Translations under genes and position numbers: made by a program
Assembly (NCBI GenBank): GCA_949752745.1
Contig: OX457025.1
Coordinates: 47,729,601-47,793,600, forward strand
Direction of reading: 5' to 3'
Origin: Protula sp. h YS-2021
Taxonomy: Eukaryota > Annelida > Polychaeta > Sabellida > Serpulidae
Length of the DNA: 64,000 nt
Notes under the pieces: model-generated
The model's database searches: none
Told to the model about the DNA's origin: nothing
Seen by the model: the letters and a program-made list of their open reading frames with translations, nothing else
In this document: positions 36,260 through 46,500 of the stretch, one piece after another
Position numbering within the stretch: position 1 is the stretch's first letter
Layout of the letters: the number at the start of each line of letters is the position of its first letter

Positions 36260-38130
36260 GAAAAGTCAATTCGCACTTTGACTTTTGCCGAAAAGTTTTT
36301 GCATTTCGGCTGAATTCAGTTGGGATAAGGATATAAAGAAATGATAGAAAATGGCAAAAATCAACAAAATTCCACTTTGCCAGTAACATATTCACATGTT
36401 TGTCATTAAAGGCACTGAATAATACGCAAAATAGTTTTTAAAAGAGCATATGATGGCTTTATAAATTTGAAGGTGTGCATGTTGAAAGAAAATTAGAATT
36501 TTGATGTTTTCCCTTATCATTTCTTTATAATTTATCACAAAAAATTGGAGCCACCGGAAAGACCCGAAAGTGCGAATTGGCTTATAAGTGTGAATATGTT
36601 TCTAGCAAAATGGAATTTTGTTGATTTATGCCCTTTTCCTATCATTTTTTTATATCCTTACCCCAACCTGAATTCAGTCGAAACGCAAAAACATTTCGGC
36701 AAAAGTTCTAGTGTTTCTAAGCCAAATCACACTTTCAGTGTTTCGGTTAAAATGCGCAAGAATTTTGCATTTTGAGTGCGAGGGAACCGGGTAAAAAATG
36801 AAAGAAATGATAGAAAAATATCGAAGAAATATCGCAAAAACATATCACACTCGGAACATAAAAGAAATTGAAATTTGAAAATATTTGTTAAAACTTATAA
36901 TAAACTTTTAAACAGGGTTGGCACATTTATAGGTGGTTTAAACACGTGTTTTACACCCGTTTAAACTGTCATGTCATAAATAGGTTTAACACAGTCAGTC
37001 GTTGTTAAACTGTGTAAAACCCAATATGTATATATATGTATATATATATATAAAAAGAAGTGTCTATTTATTTACTCTCAAGTCAAGTCACTGTGCAATC
37101 GATGCCCCGAGCGGGCGCATTGCCAGTACACTATTTTGCCCGGAGTTGCAGGTATTATCACACTCACAAAACAAATACAGGACTGGCTCGGAGGCAAACG
37201 CCTTTTAATTCGGTACTTATCTAACTTGGCTTTCTAAATAACTGCCGGAGTCACAGGCTGCCAAATGTTAATACCCTACTACTCGGCGCATGTAGTACAC
37301 AGTATACTTCATCAAAGTCCGCCTCAGGGCATCTACTACAAAGCATATCCCATCAATGTCAGTTACTGTCAAAACTGTCACCAGGCGAGAGACGCTAACT
37401 CCTTGTTACTCGGGGTGTGTACTACACCAAACTCAGCTGCTATCCTCACCTTCGTCATCAGCTGCCATCGAACGCATACTTTCTAACTTTGGTGCAATTC
37501 ACTCGAAAGTTCGAAATAGATTGGGTAATGAACGAGCTTAAAACTGGTGTTTTGCTACAGAATATTACGTGGGAAAAAAGAAATTGACTACTAGTTGGTT
37601 GTTGTAGTTATTTGTTCTAGATGCTGCGGACAAATTGGCATATTTTGCCTTGGATGTAGATCAGTAAAGTTACGGAAATAAACACCACCAAATTTTGATT
37701 TTCTAGTTTTTGACAGTTTAAACCCTTTAACACGTGTTTTAACACGGGTTTTACACCATGTCATGTCATTAATACCTTTATGACGGTGTAAAAGCCAACC
37801 CTGCTTTTGAATTATTCGTAGCATACGGGTTGTTAAAAACCCCGATTGCTCTTTGGTGCAAGAGAAATTTGGCATTTAGGCGAAATCTCTCTATCATTTC
37901 TTTCATTTTTACGGTTATTTTTATTCGAAACGCAGAATCTTTGCGCATTTTTATTGAAAACGCCGAAGTGTGATTTGGCTTATCCATAAGAGGATTCGAA
38001 CTCAAACTTTTGCTGAAAAGTTTTTGCTTTTCGACTGAATTCAGTTGGTGTAAGGATATAAAGAAATGATAGAAAAAAACTGGCAAAAATCAACCAAAGT
38101 CCATTTTGACAGAAAAATTCTCATATACTG
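36260..38130. mobile_element. Long inverted-repeat (foldback) element, interrupted by a hAT element
   Basis: The left arm (about 36625-36835) and right arm (about 37875-38110) are imperfect reverse complements over roughly 200 bp. They share, in mirrored order, TATATCCTTAC, TGAATTCAGTCGAAA, GCAAAAACTTTTC, AAGCCAAATCACACTT, AATGCGCAA and AAAAATGAAAGAAATGATAG. A further copy of the outer part in opposite orientation lies at about 36260-36405. With the hAT element removed the loop is only about 150 bp. Related copies without the hAT are at 2155-2745. No transposase is encoded, so the element is non-autonomous or a foldback type. Confidence 0.75.
36913..37803. mobile_element. hAT-type non-autonomous transposon with 8-bp target duplication
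   Basis: The left end is CAGGGTTGGC and the right end is GCCAACCCTG, a perfect 10-bp terminal inverted repeat of hAT style. Flanks are CTTTTAAA (36905-36912) and CTTTTGAA (37804-37811), an 8-bp target duplication with one mismatch, as expected for hAT. Subterminal stretches are also inverted (TTTAAACACGTGTTTTACAC on the left and AACACGTGTTTTAACACGGG on the right, both around CACGTG). A TATATG-type microsatellite lies inside (about 37027-37052). No transposase frame is present. The empty site can be read in the related repeat near 2293-2310. Confidence 0.85.
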
Positions 38131-38149
38131 GCTATCAAAGGGGTTGAAT

Positions 38150-39120
38150 ATGTAAAATGGTTTTTAGCCCAGCTTATGTTACACGTAAGCTGGAGTATAC
38201 CTATCGGTTTGCGGACGGCGTCCGTTAGTGAGTTGTTTTTTTAGTAAACTTTTGTTTCAGAATGTATCTCCTCCTACAATTTTGATCCGATGTCATTTAT
38301 TTTTTATGTGAGGCATCCCTAGGGAGTTGTGCGTACGGCTTGGGCTTTTTTAGTCGATGGGATAATTTTTTAAGCAAAAATTTTAAAATGTATCTCCTAC
38401 ATTTTTTATCCGATTTCGTTCATTTTTGGTGTGAGATACCCCTAAGTGGTCGTGCATACGGCTTATACTTTTTTTTAACCCAGCCGACTTTGTCAACTGG
38501 GTTAGTCGTATCACTATAGTGCGCTTGAATGTATGTGCGTATGTTAAACCTTTTCTTTAAAATGCTACTGCTCCTACACTTTTGCTCCAACCGTTTTGAT
38601 ATTACGCAGGAATGTTCGCTAGGTGGTCCCCCACCTGGCTATTACTTTTTTGACGATTGATGAAAAACTGACAAAATGGCGGCATTTTTTGTGCCCGTTT
38701 TGACCCATTTTTAAAATGCTACTCGTCCTACAATTTTACACCAATCGTTTAGATGTTACGCAGAGATGTTCCCCAGGGGTTCACCTGCCAGACTATTAAT
38801 TTTTTCGCGGTTCTCCAAAAACTGCCGAAATGGCGGAACTCTGAAGTTTGGCAAAAACTGGAATGAATGGTAGTAAATAACTGAATTGTCAAACCATTCA
38901 TCTCTCTCAATCTTTTTCGAATGGTTATAAAGTATTAATCGAAAGTTTCTTAGGGTGCTTCTCCACCTGGACTTTGCTTTTTTCGCAAATGACAAAAAAT
39001 GCCGAAATGGTAAAATTTAGAAAATGTTGTAAACTTGTGTAAATGTCGGTAAATATGTGAATCGTCAAAACTCAACCTCTCCAACATCCCTTTTCGGGTA
39101 GCTTTCCAATTCGAATTGAA
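38150..39120. repeat. Satellite-like tandem array upstream of the Rabin8/GRAB gene
   Basis: Starts with a hairpin (CCAGCTTA and TAAGCTGG around 38169-38193) followed by GTATACC and GTCCGTTAGT, as at 40751. Degenerate units follow: two of about 120 bp (38235-38460) with AATGTATCTCCTCCTACA, then units of about 154 bp (AAATGCTAC at 38560 and 38714) with ACCTGGCTATTACTTTTTT and AAAATGGCGG. The same phrases recur in the arrays of introns 1-4. Confidence 0.7.
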
Positions 39121-39234
39121 TGCATTTTACATACTTCATTTTTTGGCCTAGCAGTATTCGTTTCAGAGTTTTTCTCTCTTTCCTTGTTTGGTATCTCGGC
39201 TGGGTCATGTCCTTGGACATGCTTGTTTTAGTGA

Positions 39235-39440
39235 CTACCTTTCAGAACCGGATAAAAAAGACGTACAGCAAAACATGTTTCCGCGACCACATTCTGGACC
39301 TAGAAAAAAGACGTACAGTGAAAGTTTTGTAGTGTCCGCCTTCTAGATCCGGATAAAAAAACCTACAGCAAAACCTGCTTGAAGCGATCACATTCTAGAT
39401 CGGGATAAAAAAGACGTAGAGTAAACCCAATATTATCGTG
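39235..39440. repeat. Short tandem repeat, unit about 55-60 bp
   Basis: Units of the type GGATAAAAAAGACGTACAG then AAAACCTG and GCGACCACATTCTAGA are repeated at least three times. The same family is at 63605-63905. Confidence 0.8.
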
Positions 39441-39979
39441 ACCACATTCCACAGAGATACGCACAATTTAGGTTACGTACCCCCATCCTCTTCACATCAA
39501 TTATATTTAATGAGATATATTTATTTAAGGATATGAGGTAAAAAGTTTTATAGTTCTGAAAAGGGTTGCCAAAATAAAACTTCGTAAACCGAAGTGGTGT
39601 GATGGGTAGTGAATGGCCAGTAAAGGTGTTGAACTGAAAAACCCAAGAGGACGTACAGGGAAATCAGTTAGAAATTTCAGGGGGTCAGTTGAAAACAACG
39701 TTGTGAGTCAAGGAAAAGTATCGAAAAAGTTAGGAAAAACGGGCCTCAAAGTCAAGAAAAGTCAGTAAAATGATTCCGGAAATTCTGTGTCGATCCTTAT
39801 TATAGGTAAAGAAAAAATGGAATTGGTATTGGAGATCTATCGGTTTTGCCAGGGACACCCGTATTTTCGTTTCCAAGAAGAAAAACAGAGAGAAAGGTGT
39901 CATTTGAACGTGTAAGATATGCCTGTACACAAATGCTTTTCTTGCACTGGCGGCTATAATTTTCATTTATTGCTTACAG
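39441..39979. other. Upstream flank of the first coding exon, contains a dispersed repeat
   Basis: Carries sequence shared with 57540-57750: AAAAAGTTTTATAGTTCTGAAAA, AAAGAAAAAATGGA and a block ending in TGTAAGATATGCCTGTAC against TGTGATATAAGCCTGTAC. It ends with a pyrimidine-rich stretch and TTGCTTACAG (39970-39979), a plausible splice acceptor. An untranslated first exon further left is therefore likely. No promoter could be recognised. Confidence 0.5.
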
Positions 39980-40023
39980 ATTTCAAGTGATGAAATGTTG
40001 CAATATTTGGTGTGCAATTAATT
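39980..40023 (+). other. 5-prime UTR part of exon 1 with two short uORFs
   Basis: If the acceptor at 39979 is used, 44 nt precede the start codon. They hold ATG at 39990 and at 39995, both out of frame with the main start and ending within about 15 codons. An in-frame stop (TGA at 39991-39993) shows that translation of the main frame cannot begin upstream of 39994. Confidence 0.5.
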
Positions 40024-40511
40024 ATGGATACTGAGCATCTTGGGAAGCAGTCAGTGGGAATTCCAGATATCCATGTAGAACCGCCAGGCCCTAAGTTAAG
40101 TTCCGTAGCCACTGCGAAAGTAATTGACGAAAATCAAAACTGCAACATTTCACAGGATGCTGAGGCCCAAATCTCCAGCGTTAACATGAATGAAAAGCTG
40201 CTCGACGCAGCACCCTCCGTCGAACATGCTACCAAGCAAAACAGTAGTTGCGACAACTTATCTTTGGAAACCGATGGACCCGTGGAAAGTACAATCAAGA
40301 TGAACCCAAACTCTATGCCGAATCGTAACGCTGTCAATAATGAATCTACAGATTGTATATCTATTAATGGATATGAAACAAGTGTAATGGGTCGCCCTCG
40401 AAATTTAAGTACAAAATCGAGTTCACTGAGTGAAGCAGATCTGAAAGGACAAGAACGGCCTGTTGTCGTGCGCAGGAGCTCCAGAAAAAGCGTGAACAGT
40501 GTCGTAACTGA
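40024..40511 (+). CDS. RAB3IP-like: Rabin8/GRAB-like exon 1 (first coding exon)
   Basis: Encodes residues 1-162 plus two bases of codon 163. ATG at 40024 is the first in-frame Met after an upstream stop. A reading that begins at GTG 40012 adds four residues and is not needed. The donor is A/GTAAGT at 40512, and the apparent stop TAA lies inside it. The encoded part is rich in Ser, Asn and Asp with no domain, and ends in a basic RRSSRKS stretch. N-termini of this family are weakly conserved, so the product match depends on the downstream exons and on phase agreement (phase 2). Confidence 0.8.
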
Positions 40512-43500
40512 GTAAGTTTTTTTCCCTTAAAAATAATTTTGGAGTGCTGGTCTTATCACATCAGTAGGGGGGGGGGGGGGTACCCGTCGTCTGTATGTAC
40601 GTATTTAAACTTCTACTCAAAATGCTTCTTCTTCAGTTTTGATCGGGTTCCTTTCAAATTTTGTACGAATGTTCTCTAGGAAAGCCTCTCTTGAAAAATT
40701 ACTTTTTTTGGCGATTCGCCAAAAATTGGCCAAATTGGGCGCATTTTGTGCCCCAGCTTACGTGTAAGCTGGGGTATACCCATCGGTCCGCAGACGGTGT
40801 CCGTCAGTTAGTTGTTTATTAGCCTCGGAGGGGGGCGTATGGATTGGACTCTGTCCGTCCGTCCGTCCATTACCACTCATTCCTCTTAGATGTGTAGGCC
40901 ATTTGGTCTGATAGTTTACAGGACTTACCCCCATGGTCTTAGCTTGATGCACGCCGTTTTTTTTTTTTTTTTTTTTTTGGGCGGTTCGTTAAAAAGTGGA
41001 TTTTTGGCGAAATTTTTTAGCTTAATTGTAAAGTGTGTAAAGCTTTTCTTGTGGACACGATATCTCAGATTCAGTTGGATTGATTTCAACCAAAGTTGAA
41101 AATTTACTTTTTTGTCGATCCATAGAAAATTGGCTAAATACTGGCATTTTAAAATGTTTTCGTAAACAAATTTCCAAAGGTTTAAATCGACCAAATGGGG
41201 AGGGGTGGTTAGGGGGGAATGTAGAAAGCATTTATAATTTTTATGATGTCCACTTTTGTGTTCCCCCTGCGGGGTGGGGGGAATCTTAAGAATAGACCTA
41301 CTGCGTTCTGTTCCGTGCATGGTGTAACCCGCGACTAATCGGAATTTCTTTCTTTCTTACTCTTCTTTTACTATTTCTTCATTCTTCCTTCTTTTTTTCC
41401 AACTTGTTTCTTTAGCAAGTGCGTCCTAATATACACATCCTAGTTGGTGAACGGGACGTTAAACACCAAACAAACAATTCAATCTGGTCAAAATCATTCT
41501 TCACTCCCGAAATTTTGATTGGATTGTCTTCAAATTTTGCATAATTTTCAGTGGGGTGCCCTCCAGAAGAAAATTGACTAAATAGGGTCATTTTTTTTTT
41601 CAATTTTTGGCAGCCAGTTTTCAAAATGCGTCTTCTTCCATAATTTAGATCGGATTCCTTTTAGATTTTGTACGAATGTTTACCAGGTAGGTCTCAGTTG
41701 AAATTTTTTGGCGATCGGCCAAAAATTGGCCCAAGGAGGAGGGGGGGGGGAGATTTTAAATTTCTTGGTTACCAATTTTCCAGGCTCTTTCATCAACAAT
41801 TTTGATCGAATTGCCTTCAAATTTTACATAAATATTCAGGCCGTCCTCTCTTGAAAAGTTACTTTTTTGGCGATCCGCCAAAAATTGGCTAAAGGATTTC
41901 AAAAAGCTTCCCCCGAATATTGATAGGATTCCTTTCCAATTTTGTTGAATGCTTGCGAGATAGTTCTCTCTTGAAATTATTATTTTTTTGGCAATTCGCC
42001 AAAACTTGACTAAATATAAATTCTCCAAAAATTCGTCAATTGGCAGCAGTTTAAATCTTTGTTTTTCAAGATGGGTTGATTCCATTTTTTTTTTGAAATT
42101 TTAGAATAGTGCTCTTCGTCTCGTGTTTTTTTTAATACTTGTTTTTTGGCGCACTTGCAAACCTTCGTTTCATGCCACAGTTTAAAAGTTTTCTGATGAA
42201 GTTTTTCAAAAAAAATGTTTATTCACTTAACTTCAAGTCAGATTGCTTTCGTTTTCAGACGTAGTGCAACGTTAGGGCTTTTTTAGTCCCCCGCCGGGGG
42301 ACTATAGTTTTCGGGTTTGTCTGTCCGTCCGTCTGTCCGTCTGTCGACACCTTTTTGTTAACACACTCAAGCCTACATTTTTCCACCGATTGTTAAGATA
42401 TTGTACATATGGGTAGTACCGGAACGAACAAGGATCGTTATTGTAAATGAGCCATGTTGGTCCAAGGACATTGGCCCAGATGAACTTCACAAATTTTCCA
42501 AATCCTTACTCAGTCGAATGAGTTTGTTAACACACTCAAGCCTACATTTTTCCACTGATTGTTAAGATACTGTATATATGGGTAGTACTGGAACGAACAA
42601 GGATCCGTATTGTAAATGAGCCATGTCGACCCAAGGACATTGGCCCAGATGAACTTCACAAATTCCCCAATCCTTACTCAGTCGAATGAGTTTGTTAACA
42701 CACTCAAGCCTAGAATTCTGCATCGATTATTGAAATCTTTTAGAATAGGAAGTATTAGAACCAACAAAGGTCGGTATTGTAAATGAGCCCTGTCGGCCCA
42801 AGGACATTGGCCCAGCTGAACTTCAGAAGTTTTCACAACCCTTACATACTGGAATGAGTTTGGTAACACACTCAAGCCTACATTTTTTGAAACAATTGGC
42901 AAAATGTTATACACATAGGTAGCATTGGTGGTAACAAGAATTGTTATTGTAAATGAGTCATGTTGATCCAAGGACATTGGCCCAGCTGGAATTTTGAAAT
43001 TCACGAATATGATACGAAGGGTTGTAGTCCAACCTAACATAATCAAATACTGGGATTGTACGCCGGCAGGGGACATAGTCAGTTTCACTGACCCACTTGT
43101 TGAAATTTACTTTTGAGATCTGAGGTTAGGCATTTGCTGGCCTTTGAAAAAAGTTCAGTAACCGGTTTTTGAAATGTATAAAAAATTAGTACCGAATTTT
43201 CAAAATGCTTCTTCTGCCACAATTTGTTGTCGGATTTCTTTCTAATTTTGAAAGGTTGTTCCCCAGATGCTTCTGTCTTGAAAATGTATTTTTTGTCGAT
43301 TTTAATATAACTTTTGGTAAGTAATTTTCAAAATGCTTCTTCTTCCACATTTTTGATCAGATTGCCTTTAAATTTTGTGCGGATGTTTACTGTGTAGACC
43401 TCTCTTGAATTTTTTTTGGCAGTCAGCCAAAAAATGGCTAAATGTGGGGGGGGGGGGGGGGGTTAAAAAAACACTTTAGTAGCCAAATTTCAAAACGCTT

Positions 43501-46500
43501 CTTCTCCAACAATTTTGATCTTATTTCTTTCAGATTTTGAACGATTGTTCCACAGGTGAAAAAATAATCTTTTTTGTGATCCTCCAGAAATCGGTCGCAT
43601 GACTGGGGGGGGGGGGGGGGGGGAGCGTTTAAAATTTTATGGTGTGCAACTTTCAAAATCTTTCTACTCCCACAATTTGGATTGGATTACTTTTAATATT
43701 TGTATGGGTAGACATCTCATGAAATGCTTTTGTCGATCTACCACAAGCTGACCAAATTGGTGACATTTTTAACTTTTGGTGGCCAATTTTTCAAAGGTTT
43801 TTTTTCCACAACTTTGGTCGGATTGCTTTCAAATTTTGCATAAATGTTCACTAGGTGGTTGAAATGTTTCGTTTTTGGCGATCCGCCAAAAATTGGTTAA
43901 ATAGGGGCATTAAATACCAAGTGTAGCCAATTTCCAATATGCTGCTTCTCCCTCAGTTTTGACCGGAATGTTTTAAAATTTGTAAAATTTGTAGATGTTT
44001 CTCATTGGAAAGAATACTTTTCCGTCGATTCTCCACAAATTGGCCGGATTGGTGGTATTTTAAATCCTGTTTTTAAGTAGGTCTCTGCTGATCATCGTGT
44101 GGCTGGACATTCTTGTTATGATTTAAAGGTAAAATAAAACGTTTGGATTATGGTATACTTACATTACCAATTTTTGTGTTGCTACAGGGTTTAAACTGTT
44201 CCTGGTTGGTATTCTGATTACGGGGTCACCGAAGCGCGAGCAACAAATTTTTAGGATATAGTTCTCCTCTGCAACACAGTCCAGTTGATAAACAGTAATT
44301 GATTTTAATCTGAAGTAAAACAGTAACTGCTCATGACCTTGCAATTTTTGAGGTCTAGTTTATTCCCAGCATGTAGAACCTGTGGGGAATATATGCGATC
44401 GACCGTGTGTCGATCTGTCGGCCTGTCGGTGGGTCTGTCGGTCTGCAATCAAGAGCTTGTTAACACGATAACTTAAACTGCTGCAAGGATTTTAATGAAA
44501 CTTGGTGTGTAGCTTCTATGGGAAAAAACACAGATCGGTATTGTAAATGGGCCAGGGTCGTCCAAGGAAAATGCATCAACTGGACTTGGAAAATATCAGC
44601 TCTTGATTGACTATTGATGGGTTTAACTGGTGGGTGGCCTATGGGGAATATGTGGGCTATGCACATTGCTCTAGTTTTCACATGGTCACATGATTGACGG
44701 GCATTGATGAATTTGTCTATGACACTAGCAAAATCTGGTGACAAAATTTGTGCATATTCTAGTGACTCGGACAGAGCCTTCGACGAGCGCAAGGAAGAAA
44801 TGATGATAATTCGCCGTCGGAGCGAGTCCGTCCTTGAAGTCAAGGAACATGCACACATCAGGCTGCAGGATGAACTTCTACTTGCTCAACAAGTAAGTTC
44901 TGTGGTGTTGCTTCTGTTGACAATATGATTAAGAGAACACTACATTTTGGACTTTTCGGCACCAAATTTAAGGACACTTCGGCCTTACACAAGACGTTTG
45001 GGCCCGCGTATGCCAATTCGGTCTTTGCGGAAGTAGGAAACTCATTTTTCATTCATTCATTCATTCGAGTCTGTGCTGTTTGCTCTCATTGAATTTCGTC
45101 ATTAAGTCCAGGCAGCATTAAGTCCATCCATGCTGTATCCATATAATACCCATGTAATACTGTTACTTTCGTTTCTTAAGTGTGAAGCGGCTGCTTCTAT
45201 CAAGCCACGATGCCCAACTAACTTAAACGCATCTCTAGCACCGAACAGGCAAAGTACGATCTGAGTAAGCTGTATTTTTCGCTGCTTCTCTTGTAGATTG
45301 AAAAATACATAAAACCACAAAGAGGTGACCAAAACATTATAAATACGATGTTAAAAGGGAGTGTGATGGGGGATAAGTCGGGGGGGGGGGGGAAGTCACT
45401 AAAGAGAAAACACAATATAAAATACGATAAGAGGGGGCTGGGGCGAGCGTGCCACCTCAACATTACATCCATAATAATAAGCTAGACCGTTTTCGCTACC
45501 GAGTAGCGAAAATTAAACTTGTGGACGAGAAAAAAATAAATAAATAAAAAAAAAAAACGATTCTGAACTCTGAACGAGGAGTTCAAGGTCACCAGGATAC
45601 AATTTACATATCGTATTTTAGGTCCCGTTTTCGAGATAATCCGGTTCCGGTTTTTGACCTTGACCATGACCGATAAGGTAAGGTCACCGAGTTACCTTTT
45701 ACATATCTTTTCCCCAATCCCAAACAGATGAAAATAAGCTCAAAGTCGCTCAATTTCTAACCGTTTTCGAGATAATGGCCATCTTCCGGTTTTTGACATT
45801 TCCTATGACCGAGGAGGTCAAGGTCACCGAGATACCTCTTACATGTCGTGTTTTAGGTCCAAAGGGTCGAAAATAAGCTCAAAAGCGCTCTATCTCTAAC
45901 CGTTTTCGAGGTAATGGCCAACTTCCGGTTTTTTCACATTGCCCATGACCGATGAGGTCAAGGTCACAGAGTTATCCCTTACATACCATCTTTTAGGCCC
46001 AAAGGGTAGAAAATAAGACCAAAGACCAAAATGACTCTATCTTTAACCGTTTTTGAGATAATGGACAACTTGCTTTTTTGACATTGGCCATCAGGGTTCG
46101 CGCTGGGTTCTCAAGAAAGTTAGTCAAAAAAGAAAAGTGTGACTCAGTTGGGTCCAGAAAACTCGATGGGTTCCGAAAAAGTGAGCCATTTCGTTAAAAA
46201 ATGCCCAAAAAGTGGACAAAAACCCCGCCAACTCGAACCCTGGCCATGACCGAGCAGGTTAAGGTCACCGAGGCACCTATTCCATATAGTCTGTTAGTCC
46301 CAAAGGGTCGAAAATAAGCTCAAAATAGCTCTATCTCGAAATCAAAGCGTTTGCTTGCCTTATAATGGGCTTCAGCGGCAGAATTTCTATGTCCATTTTT
46401 GCTTATAAACAGTAATGAATTTCTAAAAAAAAATTGAGCTGGACCAACTAGCCATGCTACATTATGCCTCTGTCAAATGTGGTCGTCCTAGCCCTAGTCG

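Larger units (their letters stand above)
40560..42280. repeat. Intron 1, left part: degenerate satellite-like units
   Basis: Units of roughly 150-180 bp repeat the phrases TTTTGGCGATTCGCCAAAA, AATTGGCCAAA, CAAAATGCTTCTTCTCCCAC, TTTTGATCGGATT, CTTTCAAATTTTGTACGAAT and AGGTAGGTCTCTCTTGAAA. A poly-G tract is at 40567-40580 and a poly-T tract near 40960-40978. No coding potential. The same family fills 43090-44090, 50940-51400, 52130-52400 and 58740-59030. Confidence 0.75.

Noticed and set aside
36208..37052. Possible tRNA-like or promoter boxes near microsatellites
   Set aside because: No cloverleaf, A-box or B-box combination could be formed; the similarity was only local.
40012..40023. GTG start four codons upstream of ATG 40024
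   Set aside because: Nuclear eukaryotic genes start at ATG. The first in-frame ATG is 40024.
44704..44762. Longer exon 2 beginning upstream
   Set aside because: The AG at 44728 is out of phase with the exon 1 donor. The acceptor at 44762 gives the correct phase and family-like sequence.
45180..45480. Second host gene in intron 2
   Set aside because: Frames are short, on the minus strand, and include a poly-G/C tract; no motif or splice-bounded frame was seen.
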